The position numbers were made by a program, and so were the translations under genes. Below are positions 8,557 through 16,254 of a DNA stretch of 34,472 nt, in pieces. The stretch spans positions 1 to 34,472 of the forward strand of contig CALUTH010000002.1 of assembly GCA_944323635.1 (NCBI GenBank), read 5' to 3'. The stretch is from Candidatus Gastranaerophilales bacterium. Its GTDB lineage: Bacteria > Cyanobacteriota > Vampirovibrionia > Gastranaerophilales > Gastranaerophilaceae. Each line of letters opens with the position of its first letter. The first letter of the stretch is position 1. The notes under the pieces are model-generated. The model saw only the letters and a program-made list of their open reading frames with translations. It was not told where the DNA came from and made no database searches.

Positions 8557-8829
8557 ATGCTAAACGCTTTGTACAAACCATTTTTCAACTGTGTATCGTT
8601 TTGTAAATATTTTTTTGTAAATAAAAAATATTCTTCAAAACAAAAACTGATAAGGAAGCTCAAAAAAATGTTTCTTATGCACTACATTACTGAATGTGTA
8701 CTGCTTTCGGATAATTATCTTATAACAGCACATCAAGCGCGTGTTATGGCTCAAAAATATTTTCATACCCCGGCAGGAAGAATTCTGCTTCGCAACGCTG
8801 CTGCAGTTCTGAAAGAGTGTTTAAGATGA
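8557..8829 (+). CDS. Small basic protein, first gene of the repressor-controlled set
   Basis: This 90-residue basic protein is not recognised. It is Lys-, Phe- and Tyr-rich in the first half (residues 1-45) and helical with alanines in the second (HQARVMAQKYFHTPAGRILLRNAAAVLKE). An AAAGGAGG site is at 8536-8543. The in-frame TTG at 8548 is 4 nt away and the ATG at 8557 is 13 nt away, so the start is ambiguous. The stop overlaps the next ATG in an ATGA arrangement, indicating translational coupling. By position it is an early gene under the S24 repressor. Confidence 0.65.
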   Translation: MLNALYKPFFNCVSFCKYFFVNKKYSSKQKLIRKLKKMFLMHYITECVLLSDNYLITAHQARVMAQKYFHTPAGRILLRNAAAVLKECLR

Positions 8830-9113
8830 TAAAAAAGAGTATTGTATCAAACAGTGATTGTATTGAAGAAGAATGGACGCCTTCGGCAATCGACTGTTTT
8901 GAAATTAAATGCAATTGCAAAAGATGTTTTTTGTATCACGTTTATTTCAAATATTCGCCCGATAAGTGCAAAATGTATCAGGCGGTAAAAAGGTTAATCA
9001 GAAAGGTTGGTATTCCAGTTAAATATGAGAAAGAAGCATATTCGGAAACAAAAAATAAAGCCGCAGGACATAAAAAACTACGGTCTGGTTCTGTTGACGC
9101 AGGAGCAGTTTGA
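8826..9113 (+). CDS. Small Cys-containing protein, second gene of the set
   Basis: This 95-residue protein begins at the ATG of an ATGA overlap with the upstream stop (8826-8829). That start is preferred to an in-frame GTG at 8817. The central part (about residues 20-45) carries a C-x-C-x2-C cluster followed by FLYHVYFKYSP and another Cys, compatible with a small zinc- or metal-binding fold. The C-terminus is basic. It overlaps the next gene by about 90 nt in another frame. I do not recognise the family. Dense overlap of tiny genes is typical of phage or plasmid early operons. Confidence 0.6.
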   Translation: MIKKSIVSNSDCIEEEWTPSAIDCFEIKCNCKRCFLYHVYFKYSPDKCKMYQAVKRLIRKVGIPVKYEKEAYSETKNKAAGHKKLRSGSVDAGAV

Positions 9114-9318
9114 CAGGCTGATTGAGAATTTTGGAGAGGATTTAACGATGTTTGCAGTAAAATTGCTAAACGATAAGATAAAAGTTGACAGGTCTGACGG
9201 AAAGCTCCGTAAGGCAAAAAATCATTATCAATATTTTAGGAGTGATAGCAAAATTATACTTTTTGCACTTGAAGTAATGAATTCGTCACAAAAATATGGT
9301 CATATCTATTTCTGTTAG
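9025..9318 (+). CDS. Small protein resembling a phage replication-protein tail domain
   Basis: The gene encodes 97 residues from ATG 9025; a TTG at 9007 is also possible. After a very basic start (RKKHIRKQKIK) comes YGLVLLTQEQFDRLIENFGED and, about 35 residues later, GKLRKAKNHYQYFRSD. The spacing recalls the short C-terminal module of phage DnaD/helix-turn-helix replication proteins (LT-x-EQ-x2-LV-x2-FGE ... K-x-Y-x-SHY-x-TI-x-W), here detached from any N-terminal domain. This resemblance is from memory and approximate. The large overlap with the preceding gene and the weak ribosome binding site imply coupled translation. It ends before the terminator at 9373. Confidence 0.55.
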   Translation: MRKKHIRKQKIKPQDIKNYGLVLLTQEQFDRLIENFGEDLTMFAVKLLNDKIKVDRSDGKLRKAKNHYQYFRSDSKIILFALEVMNSSQKYGHIYFC

Positions 9319-9372
9319 TCTAATAAGCTTAATCTTTCACCCCCTAATGTATGTTTATACATTTACCACCTG

Positions 9373-9396
9373 CCGGTTTTATTGAACCGGTTTTTT
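9373..9396 (+). terminator. Intrinsic terminator of the small-gene set
   Basis: The stem CCGGTT / AACCGG (9373-9378, 9385-9390) has a 6-nt loop and is followed at once by six T. Confidence 0.85.
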
Positions 9397-9413
9397 CTTT
9401 TGTAATAATCCGC

Positions 9414-9442
9414 TTGTTATTCTTATATTCTTAAAATATAAT
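9414..9442 (+). promoter_or_regulatory. Sigma-70 promoter of the second protease gene
   Basis: TTGTTA (9414-9419) and TATAAT (9437-9442) are separated by 17 bp. The predicted start near 9449 gives a leader of about 29 nt with AAGGAG 7 nt before the GTG start. Confidence 0.8.
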
Positions 9443-9477
9443 ACTTGTAAAGGAAAATAAATTTAAGGAGAGGGTTT

Positions 9478-10947
9478 GTGATTAAGCGTATAGGTATTAT
9501 CGTCGGTGTACTTATCTTATTGTGGAGCGGGTATTTTTATCTGGAGCACCGTGCGGAATTTGATTACAGACAGGCGCAGTCGGCTTTTGGCTCCGGCGGG
9601 GATGAAAAAGCGTTTAAACTTGCACGCAGTGCATACCTTAGCGATATTACAAATAACAATTACAGAAAACTCTTTCTTGATACAATAATCAGGTTGGATG
9701 GAACGTACGAGGCGCAGGAGGCGCTGCTTGCGTTTATTGATGACGGAATTTATGATATTTATCAGACAAAAGCAATTGAATATTTACACACGCTTGAAAG
9801 GCGTTTTGCGGACAAGTATCAGCCTAACTATATAGAGCTTATCCCTTATAATGATAAAATTATCCGCTGGGGGAAAAGTCCGATAAAAGTCGGGATTAAA
9901 AAACGGGATGATCTTGATGTGTATTTTATAAACGAGGTTGAAAGCGCACTTATGGAATGGCAGCGTGCAACTGATAATAAACTTGTGTTTGTATTTGATG
10001 ATTGTAAAAATCCTGATATAACAATTGAATTTGAAGAATTAAATGTTGATAAAGAAAACAAAAATAATCTGTATATTGTTGCAAATACGGAGCCTGTATT
10101 TGACGGGAATATTTTGCAGAATATGAAGATTACCATGTACACTAAAAACAATCAGGGCAAGTATTTTACTAAAGAAGAAGTATATAACACAGCCCTGCAC
10201 GAAGCCGCACATGCGCTCGGAATTTTCGGGCACAGCAGACATCCTGAGGATGTTTTATACCTCTCCTCTCCCAGTATCGCTGGCAAAAAAGAATACAAAA
10301 AACTCTCCGGGAGTGATATTAATACGATGAAACTTTTGTACGAAATTAAGCCGGACATAACCTCGGGCAAGCCGGAGTACAGTATTCATCCGAAAATCAT
10401 TTTCGGTGAGCCGGAAGAAATTAACAAAACAAAGATTTCCGAAGCTGAAAACTATATCAAACAGGCGCCTGCATTGCCTAACGGGTATATTGATTTAGCG
10501 CAGACGGCTATTTTTGCAAAGGATTATGACAAAGCACGCGAGTGTTTGAAACGCGCAATAAAATATGCAAACGATAACAATACAAAGTTTATTATTTATT
10601 ATGACTTTGCGGTTATTTGCTACGAGACGGGCGATATGAATAAATCGCTCTATTATACTCAAAAAGCGCAGGAATTCAGGAGCAAAAACAGTGTGACTGC
10701 GCTGCTTGCAAATATTTACTACAAGAAACGCGAATACAAAAAAGCGATTGAACAGTATGAAATTCTTGTAAGCGAGTATCCGCAAAGTATAATGTACGGT
10801 GTAAATCTTACAAAACTCTATATTAATCAGCGCCGGTTTATAAGAGCGGCAAAAACGCTCAAGCACCTAATTGCAACCAACCCCGAGTCGGCTGATGATA
10901 AACGTGTTAAGGGGCTTAAGTGGGTTCTCCTGTTTGCGGGGAAATAA
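9478..10947 (+). CDS. Membrane-anchored matrixin-like metalloprotease paralogue with TPRs
   Basis: This 489-residue paralogue of the protein at 3533-4714 starts at GTG with an AAGGAG site. An N-terminal hydrophobic helix (residues 4-22, with basic residues before it) is a signal anchor. Residues 25-110 form an extra helical region absent from the paralogue. The zinc site HEAAHALGIFGH is at 241-252 with Glu242 intact. The Met-turn methionine is replaced: the paralogue's SDLMYP aligns with EDVLYL. C-terminal TPR-like repeats span about 330-480 (YIDLAQTAIFAKDYDKAREC, YYKKREYKKAIEQYE). A changed Met-turn can still fold, so activity is uncertain. It is a single-gene unit between its own promoter and a strong terminator. 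Confidence 0.83.
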   Translation: MIKRIGIIVGVLILLWSGYFYLEHRAEFDYRQAQSAFGSGGDEKAFKLARSAYLSDITNNNYRKLFLDTIIRLDGTYEAQEALLAFIDDGIYDIYQTKAIEYLHTLERRFADKYQPNYIELIPYNDKIIRWGKSPIKVGIKKRDDLDVYFINEVESALMEWQRATDNKLVFVFDDCKNPDITIEFEELNVDKENKNNLYIVANTEPVFDGNILQNMKITMYTKNNQGKYFTKEEVYNTALHEAAHALGIFGHSRHPEDVLYLSSPSIAGKKEYKKLSGSDINTMKLLYEIKPDITSGKPEYSIHPKIIFGEPEEINKTKISEAENYIKQAPALPNGYIDLAQTAIFAKDYDKARECLKRAIKYANDNNTKFIIYYDFAVICYETGDMNKSLYYTQKAQEFRSKNSVTALLANIYYKKREYKKAIEQYEILVSEYPQSIMYGVNLTKLYINQRRFIRAAKTLKHLIATNPESADDKRVKGLKWVLLFAGK

Positions 10948-10958
10948 GGTTTTATTAA

Positions 10959-10990
10959 AGAAACGCCCCGCATTTACGCGGGGCGTTTCT
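10959..10990. terminator. Strong hairpin between convergent genes
   Basis: A perfect 13-bp GC-rich stem (10959-10971 with 10978-10990, core CGCCCCGC / GCGGGGCG) encloses a 6-nt loop. It sits between the convergent protease and the 10996-11607 gene and probably ends both transcripts, although neither flank has a long T-tract. Confidence 0.8.
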
Positions 10991-10995
10991 GTTCT

Positions 10996-11607
10996 TTATA
11001 CAATACAGGATATGAAAACGGGTTTTGATTTCTTATCCCTGTAATACCTTATTCCTTCAACGGCGCCGCCTGTTACTGCCATAATTCCCGCGGTCGCAAG
11101 TGCGTTTTTGCCGAGAATTTTGCCTGTGTTTTTGAATTTGCCTGAAACAAGTTCCAGCCCCGAAGTAAGTATGTAGCTTGCCGCACCTAATATTCCGAGT
11201 GCTTTCATTCTGTCCGGCAGCGATGTTTTTTCGGGTTCTTTTATCGGTTCAATTGAGAGGGTGTATCCGATTGTCTGTTTTGGTGGCAATTTATCCCAGA
11301 TGCCGGCATGGTATCCGGTGCCTATAAGTGCGCCGCCAAGAAGTCCGTTGTACAGGGCTTTTACTGTTGAAGGAATTTTATTTCCTTTTCCCTTCCAGCT
11401 TTTGTTAAAGAAAATAACATTACCGGCAATGACTGCACCCGCTGCTGTCCCTCCGCATTTAAGCGCGGACTTGAACCTGTTTTGTCTTTTCTCCTGTTCT
11501 TTTTTTGCCTTTTCTTCAGGTGAAATTTCTTTTTGTTTTTCTAATTCTACCGGGTACGGCATCCTAATATCGGATGCCGCAGAGCCTACAGGTGATATTG
11601 CAGTCAT
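10996..11607 (-). CDS. Lineage-specific protein with Gly/Ala-rich hydrophobic segments
   Basis: This 203-residue protein is not recognised. The N-terminus (MTAISPVGSAASDIRMPYP) is followed by a highly charged helix (EKQKEISPEEKAKKEQEKRQNR, about 23-45). Three Gly/Ala-rich hydrophobic stretches come next (about 50-66, 85-102, 135-155 and 165-185 with a break), similar to glycine-zipper membrane segments. There is no Sec signal. An AAGGAGG site lies 6 nt before the ATG, and a TATAAT (minus strand, 11679-11674) stands upstream with a 24-bp palindrome between. It is monocistronic, convergent with the protease and shares its terminator. A membrane-associated role is inferred from composition only. 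Confidence 0.75.
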   Translation of the reverse strand: MTAISPVGSAASDIRMPYPVELEKQKEISPEEKAKKEQEKRQNRFKSALKCGGTAAGAVIAGNVIFFNKSWKGKGNKIPSTVKALYNGLLGGALIGTGYHAGIWDKLPPKQTIGYTLSIEPIKEPEKTSLPDRMKALGILGAASYILTSGLELVSGKFKNTGKILGKNALATAGIMAVTGGAVEGIRYYRDKKSKPVFISCIV

Positions 11608-11643
11608 TGTGCGCCTCCTTAAAATTTATTTTTTGAATGCAGT

Positions 11644-11679
11644 TTTTGTCATATATATATGACAAAACGGTATATTATA
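11644..11679 (-). promoter_or_regulatory. -10 box and perfect 24-bp palindrome before the 11607 gene
   Basis: A minus-strand TATAAT lies at 11679-11674 without a good -35. Just downstream, at the expected start of transcription, is a perfect palindrome (11644-11667) with arms TTTTGTCATATA and TATATGACAAAA. It could be a repressor operator, and in RNA it would fold into a hairpin 24 nt upstream of the ribosome binding site. Confidence 0.55.
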
Positions 11680-11725
11680 CAAGTCTTATACCGCACAATT
11701 ATAATAAAACTTAATAATCGGAAAC

Positions 11726-12919
11726 TTATTTTACAATATCGTCATAAATGATTTTACTTGCCTTCTGGATAAATTCTTTGCCTGCAGGGTGGTTGAACGG
11801 TCTGTTTGCAAGGATTACAACAATATATCTTTTGCCGTTCGGGGCATAAACTATTCCCGCATCCCCGAGCATTGTACCTATATCGCCGGTTTTGTGAATA
11901 AACAGAGCTTTAGGATCAATTCCTGCCTGTATAAGTCTGTTATTTTTAACGTGGCTCATATAATCAATAATTGATTCTCTTGAATTAACATTCAAAAATC
12001 CCGGATTATCTAGGTTGTAAAGGAGTTTTGACATTTCCATTGCGGTTGTTGTGTTAGTTCCGTCTAAATCCGGAAGCCAGTTATTAACTCTTGTGCGGCT
12101 CAATCCCCAATCACGCAGTCCCGCATTAACGTCTTCCATTGAACCCATTTTTGACATCAGCATGTTAGTTGCTGTATTGTCAGATGTAGTTATCATATCA
12201 TGTGCAAGCTGGTCTATAGTCAGTTTTAATCCGCTTTGTTTGTATTGCAAATCCCCTGAGCCTGATGAACGATAGTAGTCGGTTAAGTACATTTCATCGT
12301 ATATTGTAAACTGGTTTGCTTCAATGGATTTAAACATTCTGACAAGCACGGGAATTTTTATTATACTTGCTGCCGGATAAACTTCGTTTTCGTTTATTCC
12401 GAGGTAATTCCCCGAATCGTATTCCCACACAAAAATCCCCGGTTTAATCATCGGATATGATTTCATGAGGTTTCTTAATTTGTATTCAAGCAGAGTAAGT
12501 TTATTTGTTAAATAAAGCGAAGAAATTTCACGGTTTGCTGTATTTATCGGTGTTACAAAATACTCGCCCATAAAGTAGGTGTTATAAACCTTTGATGTAA
12601 GCGGGAACGCCAAATCTCTTATATCGACTTTTGAATCAATAACACTGCCGTTTTTGCCTATAAAACCGACCTGATCGGTCGTGGTTTGTATATTTTGTTT
12701 GATATAAGTCTGATAATAAATCCTGTTGAATACGTGAGGCAGGATAAAATACGCAATGGCAAGAATAGCTGCAAGCGCCAGTGAACGTGATAAAAAATTC
12801 AAAATCGGGTTGCGTTTTTTTACAACTTTATGTTTTACAACCGTACGCCTGTTAATGCGGCGCCTGTTGACACGCGTATAGTCTATTCTCTCTGCTGTGC
12901 GGTAACTGTATGCGTACAA
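11726..12919 (-). CDS. Membrane-anchored class A beta-lactamase-like serine hydrolase
   Basis: This 397-residue protein has an Arg-rich cytoplasmic N-terminus (1-43), a transmembrane anchor at about 45-64, a spacer domain, and a penicillin-recognising serine hydrolase domain from about 155. The triad motifs are complete: SIIK at 185-188 (nucleophile Ser185), SDN at 246-248 and KTG at 343-345. The omega-loop region (WLPDLDGTNTTTAMEM) lacks an obvious counterpart of class A Glu166, so efficient beta-lactam deacylation is doubtful; a peptidoglycan-related or penicillin-binding role is possible. The start is TTG with GAGAGG just upstream and a promoter at 12968-12939; no nearby ATG keeps the anchor. 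Confidence 0.85.
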   Translation of the reverse strand: MYAYSYRTAERIDYTRVNRRRINRRTVVKHKVVKKRNPILNFLSRSLALAAILAIAYFILPHVFNRIYYQTYIKQNIQTTTDQVGFIGKNGSVIDSKVDIRDLAFPLTSKVYNTYFMGEYFVTPINTANREISSLYLTNKLTLLEYKLRNLMKSYPMIKPGIFVWEYDSGNYLGINENEVYPAASIIKIPVLVRMFKSIEANQFTIYDEMYLTDYYRSSGSGDLQYKQSGLKLTIDQLAHDMITTSDNTATNMLMSKMGSMEDVNAGLRDWGLSRTRVNNWLPDLDGTNTTTAMEMSKLLYNLDNPGFLNVNSRESIIDYMSHVKNNRLIQAGIDPKALFIHKTGDIGTMLGDAGIVYAPNGKRYIVVILANRPFNHPAGKEFIQKASKIIYDDIVK

Positions 12920-12938
12920 AATATCCTCTCCCCATTAC

Positions 12939-12968
12939 ATAATACCATTTTTAAAGTTTGGATTTCAA
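12939..12968 (-). promoter_or_regulatory. Promoter of the beta-lactamase-like gene
   Basis: On the minus strand TTGAAA (12968-12963) and TATTAT (12944-12939) are 18 bp apart, about 20 nt before the TTG start. It supports that start codon. Confidence 0.6.
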
Positions 12969-13052
12969 TTAAAAAGGCAAAATATCATACATACAGTGTA
13001 GGGGGAAAATGAGAAACCGGAATACCTGCCGACTGTTATTATTAAATACAAA

Positions 13053-13730
13053 CTAATAATCAACCCGTCCGTGGGCTTTTAAATACTCTCTTATATTGTT
13101 GAGCGATGCCTGTACGATACGCGTAATTCTTGACGGTGAAAGCCCTACGGCGGTTGCAATGTCTTTTGCCTGCATATTTCTGTAAAAGCGGTACTCAACA
13201 ACCGTTCTTTCTTTGGGCGGGAGTTTTGCGATAGCTTCTTTTATAAGCCGTGACATTTCCACAATCTCTGCTTTTTCATCAGGCATTGCAGACGGGTCTT
13301 TTATAAAGTCAAACGGTGATGCGTTATCAGAGGCTGCCGCCGCAAGTCCGTCTATTGATAAAATCGTTTCATAAACGGCTTCACGAACCTTGCCCGGGGA
13401 AATGTTAAATTCTGTTGATTCATCCTCGGAGTTTTCTTCTATATAATCGTCATCATCGGTATTCTTGGTTTTCGTTTTAACGGAATACCATTTGAACCGG
13501 TGTCTTAACTCATTACGTATTGCCCACTTAATAGCAGTGCCCATGTAGGCGTCATTGTAATGCGCAAGCTGTTCCGGTGTTTTGTTCTTTATCATAGCCT
13601 GAACAGCAATAATACCAATACTGACCAGCTCTTCGTACTCGAGCATGTGTTTTGGCATTCTCTTATGTTCAATTCTCGCTACTCTCTGAACAACACCGAT
13701 GTATTGTTTTAATATAGAATTATTTTCCAT
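13053..13730 (-). CDS. FliA-like alternative sigma factor (sigma-28 family)
   Basis: This 225-residue sigma-70-family protein has regions 2 and 4. Region 2 covers about residues 5-85 (YIGVVQRVARIEHKRMPK, LEYEELVSIGIIAV, AIKWAIRNELRHR). An acidic linker follows (DDDDYIEENSEDES), and then region 4 at about 165-220 with LPPKERTVVEYRF and the helix-turn-helix KDIATAVGLSPSRITRIVQASL. The length, the region 4 sequence and its place directly after flhB favour the flagellar/WhiG type, which reads late flagellar or secretion promoters. It follows flhB by 13 nt with a poor ribosome binding site and is probably translationally coupled. No anti-sigma factor gene is in the window. Confidence 0.82.
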   Translation of the reverse strand: MENNSILKQYIGVVQRVARIEHKRMPKHMLEYEELVSIGIIAVQAMIKNKTPEQLAHYNDAYMGTAIKWAIRNELRHRFKWYSVKTKTKNTDDDDYIEENSEDESTEFNISPGKVREAVYETILSIDGLAAAASDNASPFDFIKDPSAMPDEKAEIVEMSRLIKEAIAKLPPKERTVVEYRFYRNMQAKDIATAVGLSPSRITRIVQASLNNIREYLKAHGRVDY

Positions 13731-13743
13731 AACCGATTAAAAG

Positions 13744-14826
13744 TTAACTTTTCTCTATATTACCTTGTTTTTTATTATTTTTCAAGCCGTACACAAAAAG
13801 TAAAATTTCCGCAACCGCCTTGTACAGTTCCGGCGGGATTTCCTGATTGATTTCAACAAGCCTGAAAAGCGCTCTTGCAACCGGCGGGTTATCAATAACC
13901 GGAACCTGATGTTTCTCTGCAATCTCTATAATCTGTTTTGCAATAAGCTCTGTACCTTTGGCAATAAGTGTGGGTGATTGCATGGTCTCTGCATCGTATT
14001 TAAGTGCACAGGCAACGTGAATAGGGTTTCTAACTACAAAATCCGCATCAGGAACACTGTCCATTGCGCCGCGCTGCAGCATTGCCATACGGCGCTGCCT
14101 TAATGCCGCTTTGACGTTAGGATCGCCTTCGGAGTTTTTGTACTCATCTTTGATTTCTTTAAATGACATCTTCTGGTCTTTTAAAAATTTCCATCTTGTA
14201 ACCCCGTAATCTGCCGCGGCAATTACAAGGAAGGCGATACCCGCTTTAAACACGAATTCTACAACCAGTGAGCCGAATTCCATCATTATGGCAAACTGGT
14301 TGTCAATTGCTGCAAGCATCAAAATGCTTTCAAGGTGGTCACGGTATACACACCAGCCTACATACCCCAGAACAACAACTTTCAGGATATTTTTAAAGAG
14401 TTCAAAAAAGGTTTTGGGGTTTATTAGATTTTTAAAATACTTGGTGGGGTTAAGTTTATCAAGCTTAGGTACAAGCGGCGCAACAGTAACCAGAGGTCCT
14501 ACCTGCATAAAATCAGATATTATTGCAACAAACGCCGCAATAAAGAGCAGCGGAAAAATAATCAACGCAAATGGTACTATTGTAACAGTCATTATGTAAG
14601 AGATACCTATGTCGGAGATATGAGCATTGGGTATTTGTTCATACAGATTGGTAAACATTCCGCTTATCTGGTTCCACAAAAATGGTGCAAGCCCTTTTAT
14701 AATGGAAAACATTATAAGCAGAGAAAGTGCGATGCCAACCTCTCTGGATTTGACAACCTGTCCTTCTTTTCGTGCTTTTTCCAGTTTCTGAGGCGTTGCC
14801 TCAAACTGTTTATCTTCATCTCCCGT
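13744..14826 (-). CDS. flhB: FlhB, flagellar/type III export switch protein
   Basis: Inner-membrane component of the flagellar-type export gate whose cytoplasmic domain controls substrate specificity after self-cleavage. Family signatures: DKQFEATPQKLEKARKEGQVVKSRE at the N-terminus (residues 5-29, best read in two halves), four transmembrane helices, the linker KMSFKEIKDEYKNSEGDP, and the cleavage motif at residues 267-270, which here is NPIH where NPTH is expected. The conserved N-terminus begins upstream of the first ATG (14712). The only codons between an in-frame TAA (14835-14833) and the conserved block are TCA, CAA, ACG and GGA, so ACG at 14826 is the likely start (360 residues). It lies 18 nt after the GspE-like gene and 13 nt before the sigma gene. 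Confidence 0.9.
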   Translation of the reverse strand, partial: TGDEDKQFEATPQKLEKARKEGQVVKSREVGIALSLLIMFSIIKGLAPFLWNQISGMFTNLYEQIPNAHISDIGISYIMTVTIVPFALIIFPLLFIAAFVAIISDFMQVGPLVTVAPLVPKLDKLNPTKYFKNLINPKTFFELFKNILKVVVLGYVGWCVYRDHLESILMLAAIDNQFAIMMEFGSLVVEFVFKAGIAFLVIAAADYGVTRWKFLKDQKMSFKEIKDEYKNSEGDPNVKAALRQRRMAMLQRGAMDSVPDADFVVRNPIHVACALKYDAETMQSPTLIAKGTELIAKQIIEIAEKHQVPVIDNPPVARALFRLVEINQEIPPELYKAVAEILLFVYGLKNNKKQGNIEKS

Positions 14827-14844
14827 TTGTGATTATGCCCCGGG

Positions 14845-16227
14845 TTATACCAAGTATTTTTTTATTGTGGATTTATCAAAAACTTCGATACTGTTTTGTG
14901 AGTGTATAAATATCAAACAGCTTATCAATGATTTAAAGGATTCAAAATCTATATAATTCATTTTTTGCCTTAAATCGGTCATACTGTTTGCTAAGAATTC
15001 TGTTATAACGGTCTTATCATTGTAGAAAAGTTCGGATAAAAACTCGATTCCCTCTTTTGTTTTAACTCCTTCCAGATATAAAACATCGGGGTGTTGAAAT
15101 TCTATAAATCTGAGAGCTTTATCCATATTAAAACCGACATTCTCATTTAATTCGCACTGGTGGACATGCGGAAGATTGTATTTTGCAATAGATTCAATAC
15201 TCATGATATTTCTGTTTTCTTTTGCGGTATCAAGAAGGATTGAATAAATAACGTGTGTTTTGCCGCTCAGCGGGGAGCCGCACACAAGAATAATTCCGGG
15301 TTTTTCCATTGCCATTTGTATAATGCGGCGCTGGTTCTCATCAGGAATAAGCTCTTCCAGCGGTTTCGGTTTTTTATAAATCTTTAAAAGTATTCTTTCG
15401 CCCATAATTGTCGGGAAGGCGGAAATGCTTGCCGTTAGCATAATTTCATCGACTTTAAAACAGAGTTTGCCAAGCTGCGGGATTTCACACACCGTGGGGT
15501 CGAGATTGGAAAGAGTTTTCAGTTTTACAACAAACGACGCTGACAGGAATGACGGTAAAAGCCCGCGTTCAATTGTTTCTCCGTTTCGTTTAAAGAAAAC
15601 TCCAAGCCCTTCGTCTGACTGTTCAAAGTATATTTCATGTATCCCTTCAATGATAGCCTGCTTAAGAATTGCTCTTATAATCCGTTGAATATGGTCTTCG
15701 TCAGAACTGTCTTTGTGCAGTTCTTCTCTCCAGTCAAAACCTTCTTCGCCGTCTTCAAGGAAAATTTCTTTGACCGTTTCCGCTGCGTTGTAGTATTCGT
15801 CTATCTTCTTCTGGATAGCGGTTTCTGACGCTATAACCGGCTCAATGGAGCACTCCGCGGATTCTATGATTTTATCAATGGCAAATAAGTCTAACGGGTC
15901 TGCCATTGCAACGGTTAGGACATCTTCAATTTTAAATAACGGAATTATTTTGTACCGCCTTGCATCAGCGTAATTAATCAGAGAAAAACATTTTGCGTCG
16001 GGGGTGTAATCCTCCAGATTTACGTAAGGAATATGGAGTTTTGTTTCTAAGAACTTGAGGAGTTTTGCTTCATCAATCACGCCGGAATTAATCAATGCCT
16101 GTCCGATATTTATGTTCTGGGATGCTGCAAGTTCGTCTGCCTGCTCAAGAAGTTCGTAAGAGACTATTCCGTCCCTTACAAGTTCGTATTTGAGTTTTTC
16201 TAATGTTTTGTTTGTGACTGCTTCCAT
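14845..16227 (-). CDS. Degenerate GspE/PilB-like ATPase with MshEN-type N-terminus
   Basis: This 460-residue relative of type II secretion/type IV pilus assembly ATPases is shorter than usual. Residues ~15-145 match the GspE N-terminal (MshEN) domain (IGQALINSGVIDEAKLLKFL, IPYVNLEDY), which in relatives can bind c-di-GMP. The ATPase core keeps a Walker A at 317-324 (GSPLSGKT). The Asp box is altered (MSIESIAKYNLP for the usual SIEDPVEYQLP), Walker B is HPDVLYLEGVKT instead of DPDVIMVGEIRD, the HTND His box is missing, and so is the four-Cys zinc module. A regulatory or c-di-GMP-sensing role is more likely than pilus extension. It sits between the two-component genes and flhB in one operon. 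Confidence 0.78.
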   Translation of the reverse strand: MEAVTNKTLEKLKYELVRDGIVSYELLEQADELAASQNINIGQALINSGVIDEAKLLKFLETKLHIPYVNLEDYTPDAKCFSLINYADARRYKIIPLFKIEDVLTVAMADPLDLFAIDKIIESAECSIEPVIASETAIQKKIDEYYNAAETVKEIFLEDGEEGFDWREELHKDSSDEDHIQRIIRAILKQAIIEGIHEIYFEQSDEGLGVFFKRNGETIERGLLPSFLSASFVVKLKTLSNLDPTVCEIPQLGKLCFKVDEIMLTASISAFPTIMGERILLKIYKKPKPLEELIPDENQRRIIQMAMEKPGIILVCGSPLSGKTHVIYSILLDTAKENRNIMSIESIAKYNLPHVHQCELNENVGFNMDKALRFIEFQHPDVLYLEGVKTKEGIEFLSELFYNDKTVITEFLANSMTDLRQKMNYIDFESFKSLISCLIFIHSQNSIEVFDKSTIKKYLV

Positions 16228-16254
16228 ATCCCGTTTCCGTTGTGTTTATAATTC

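Noticed and set aside
14620-14832. Plus-strand open frame over the start of flhB
   Set aside because: It is antisense to the strongly conserved FlhB N-terminus.
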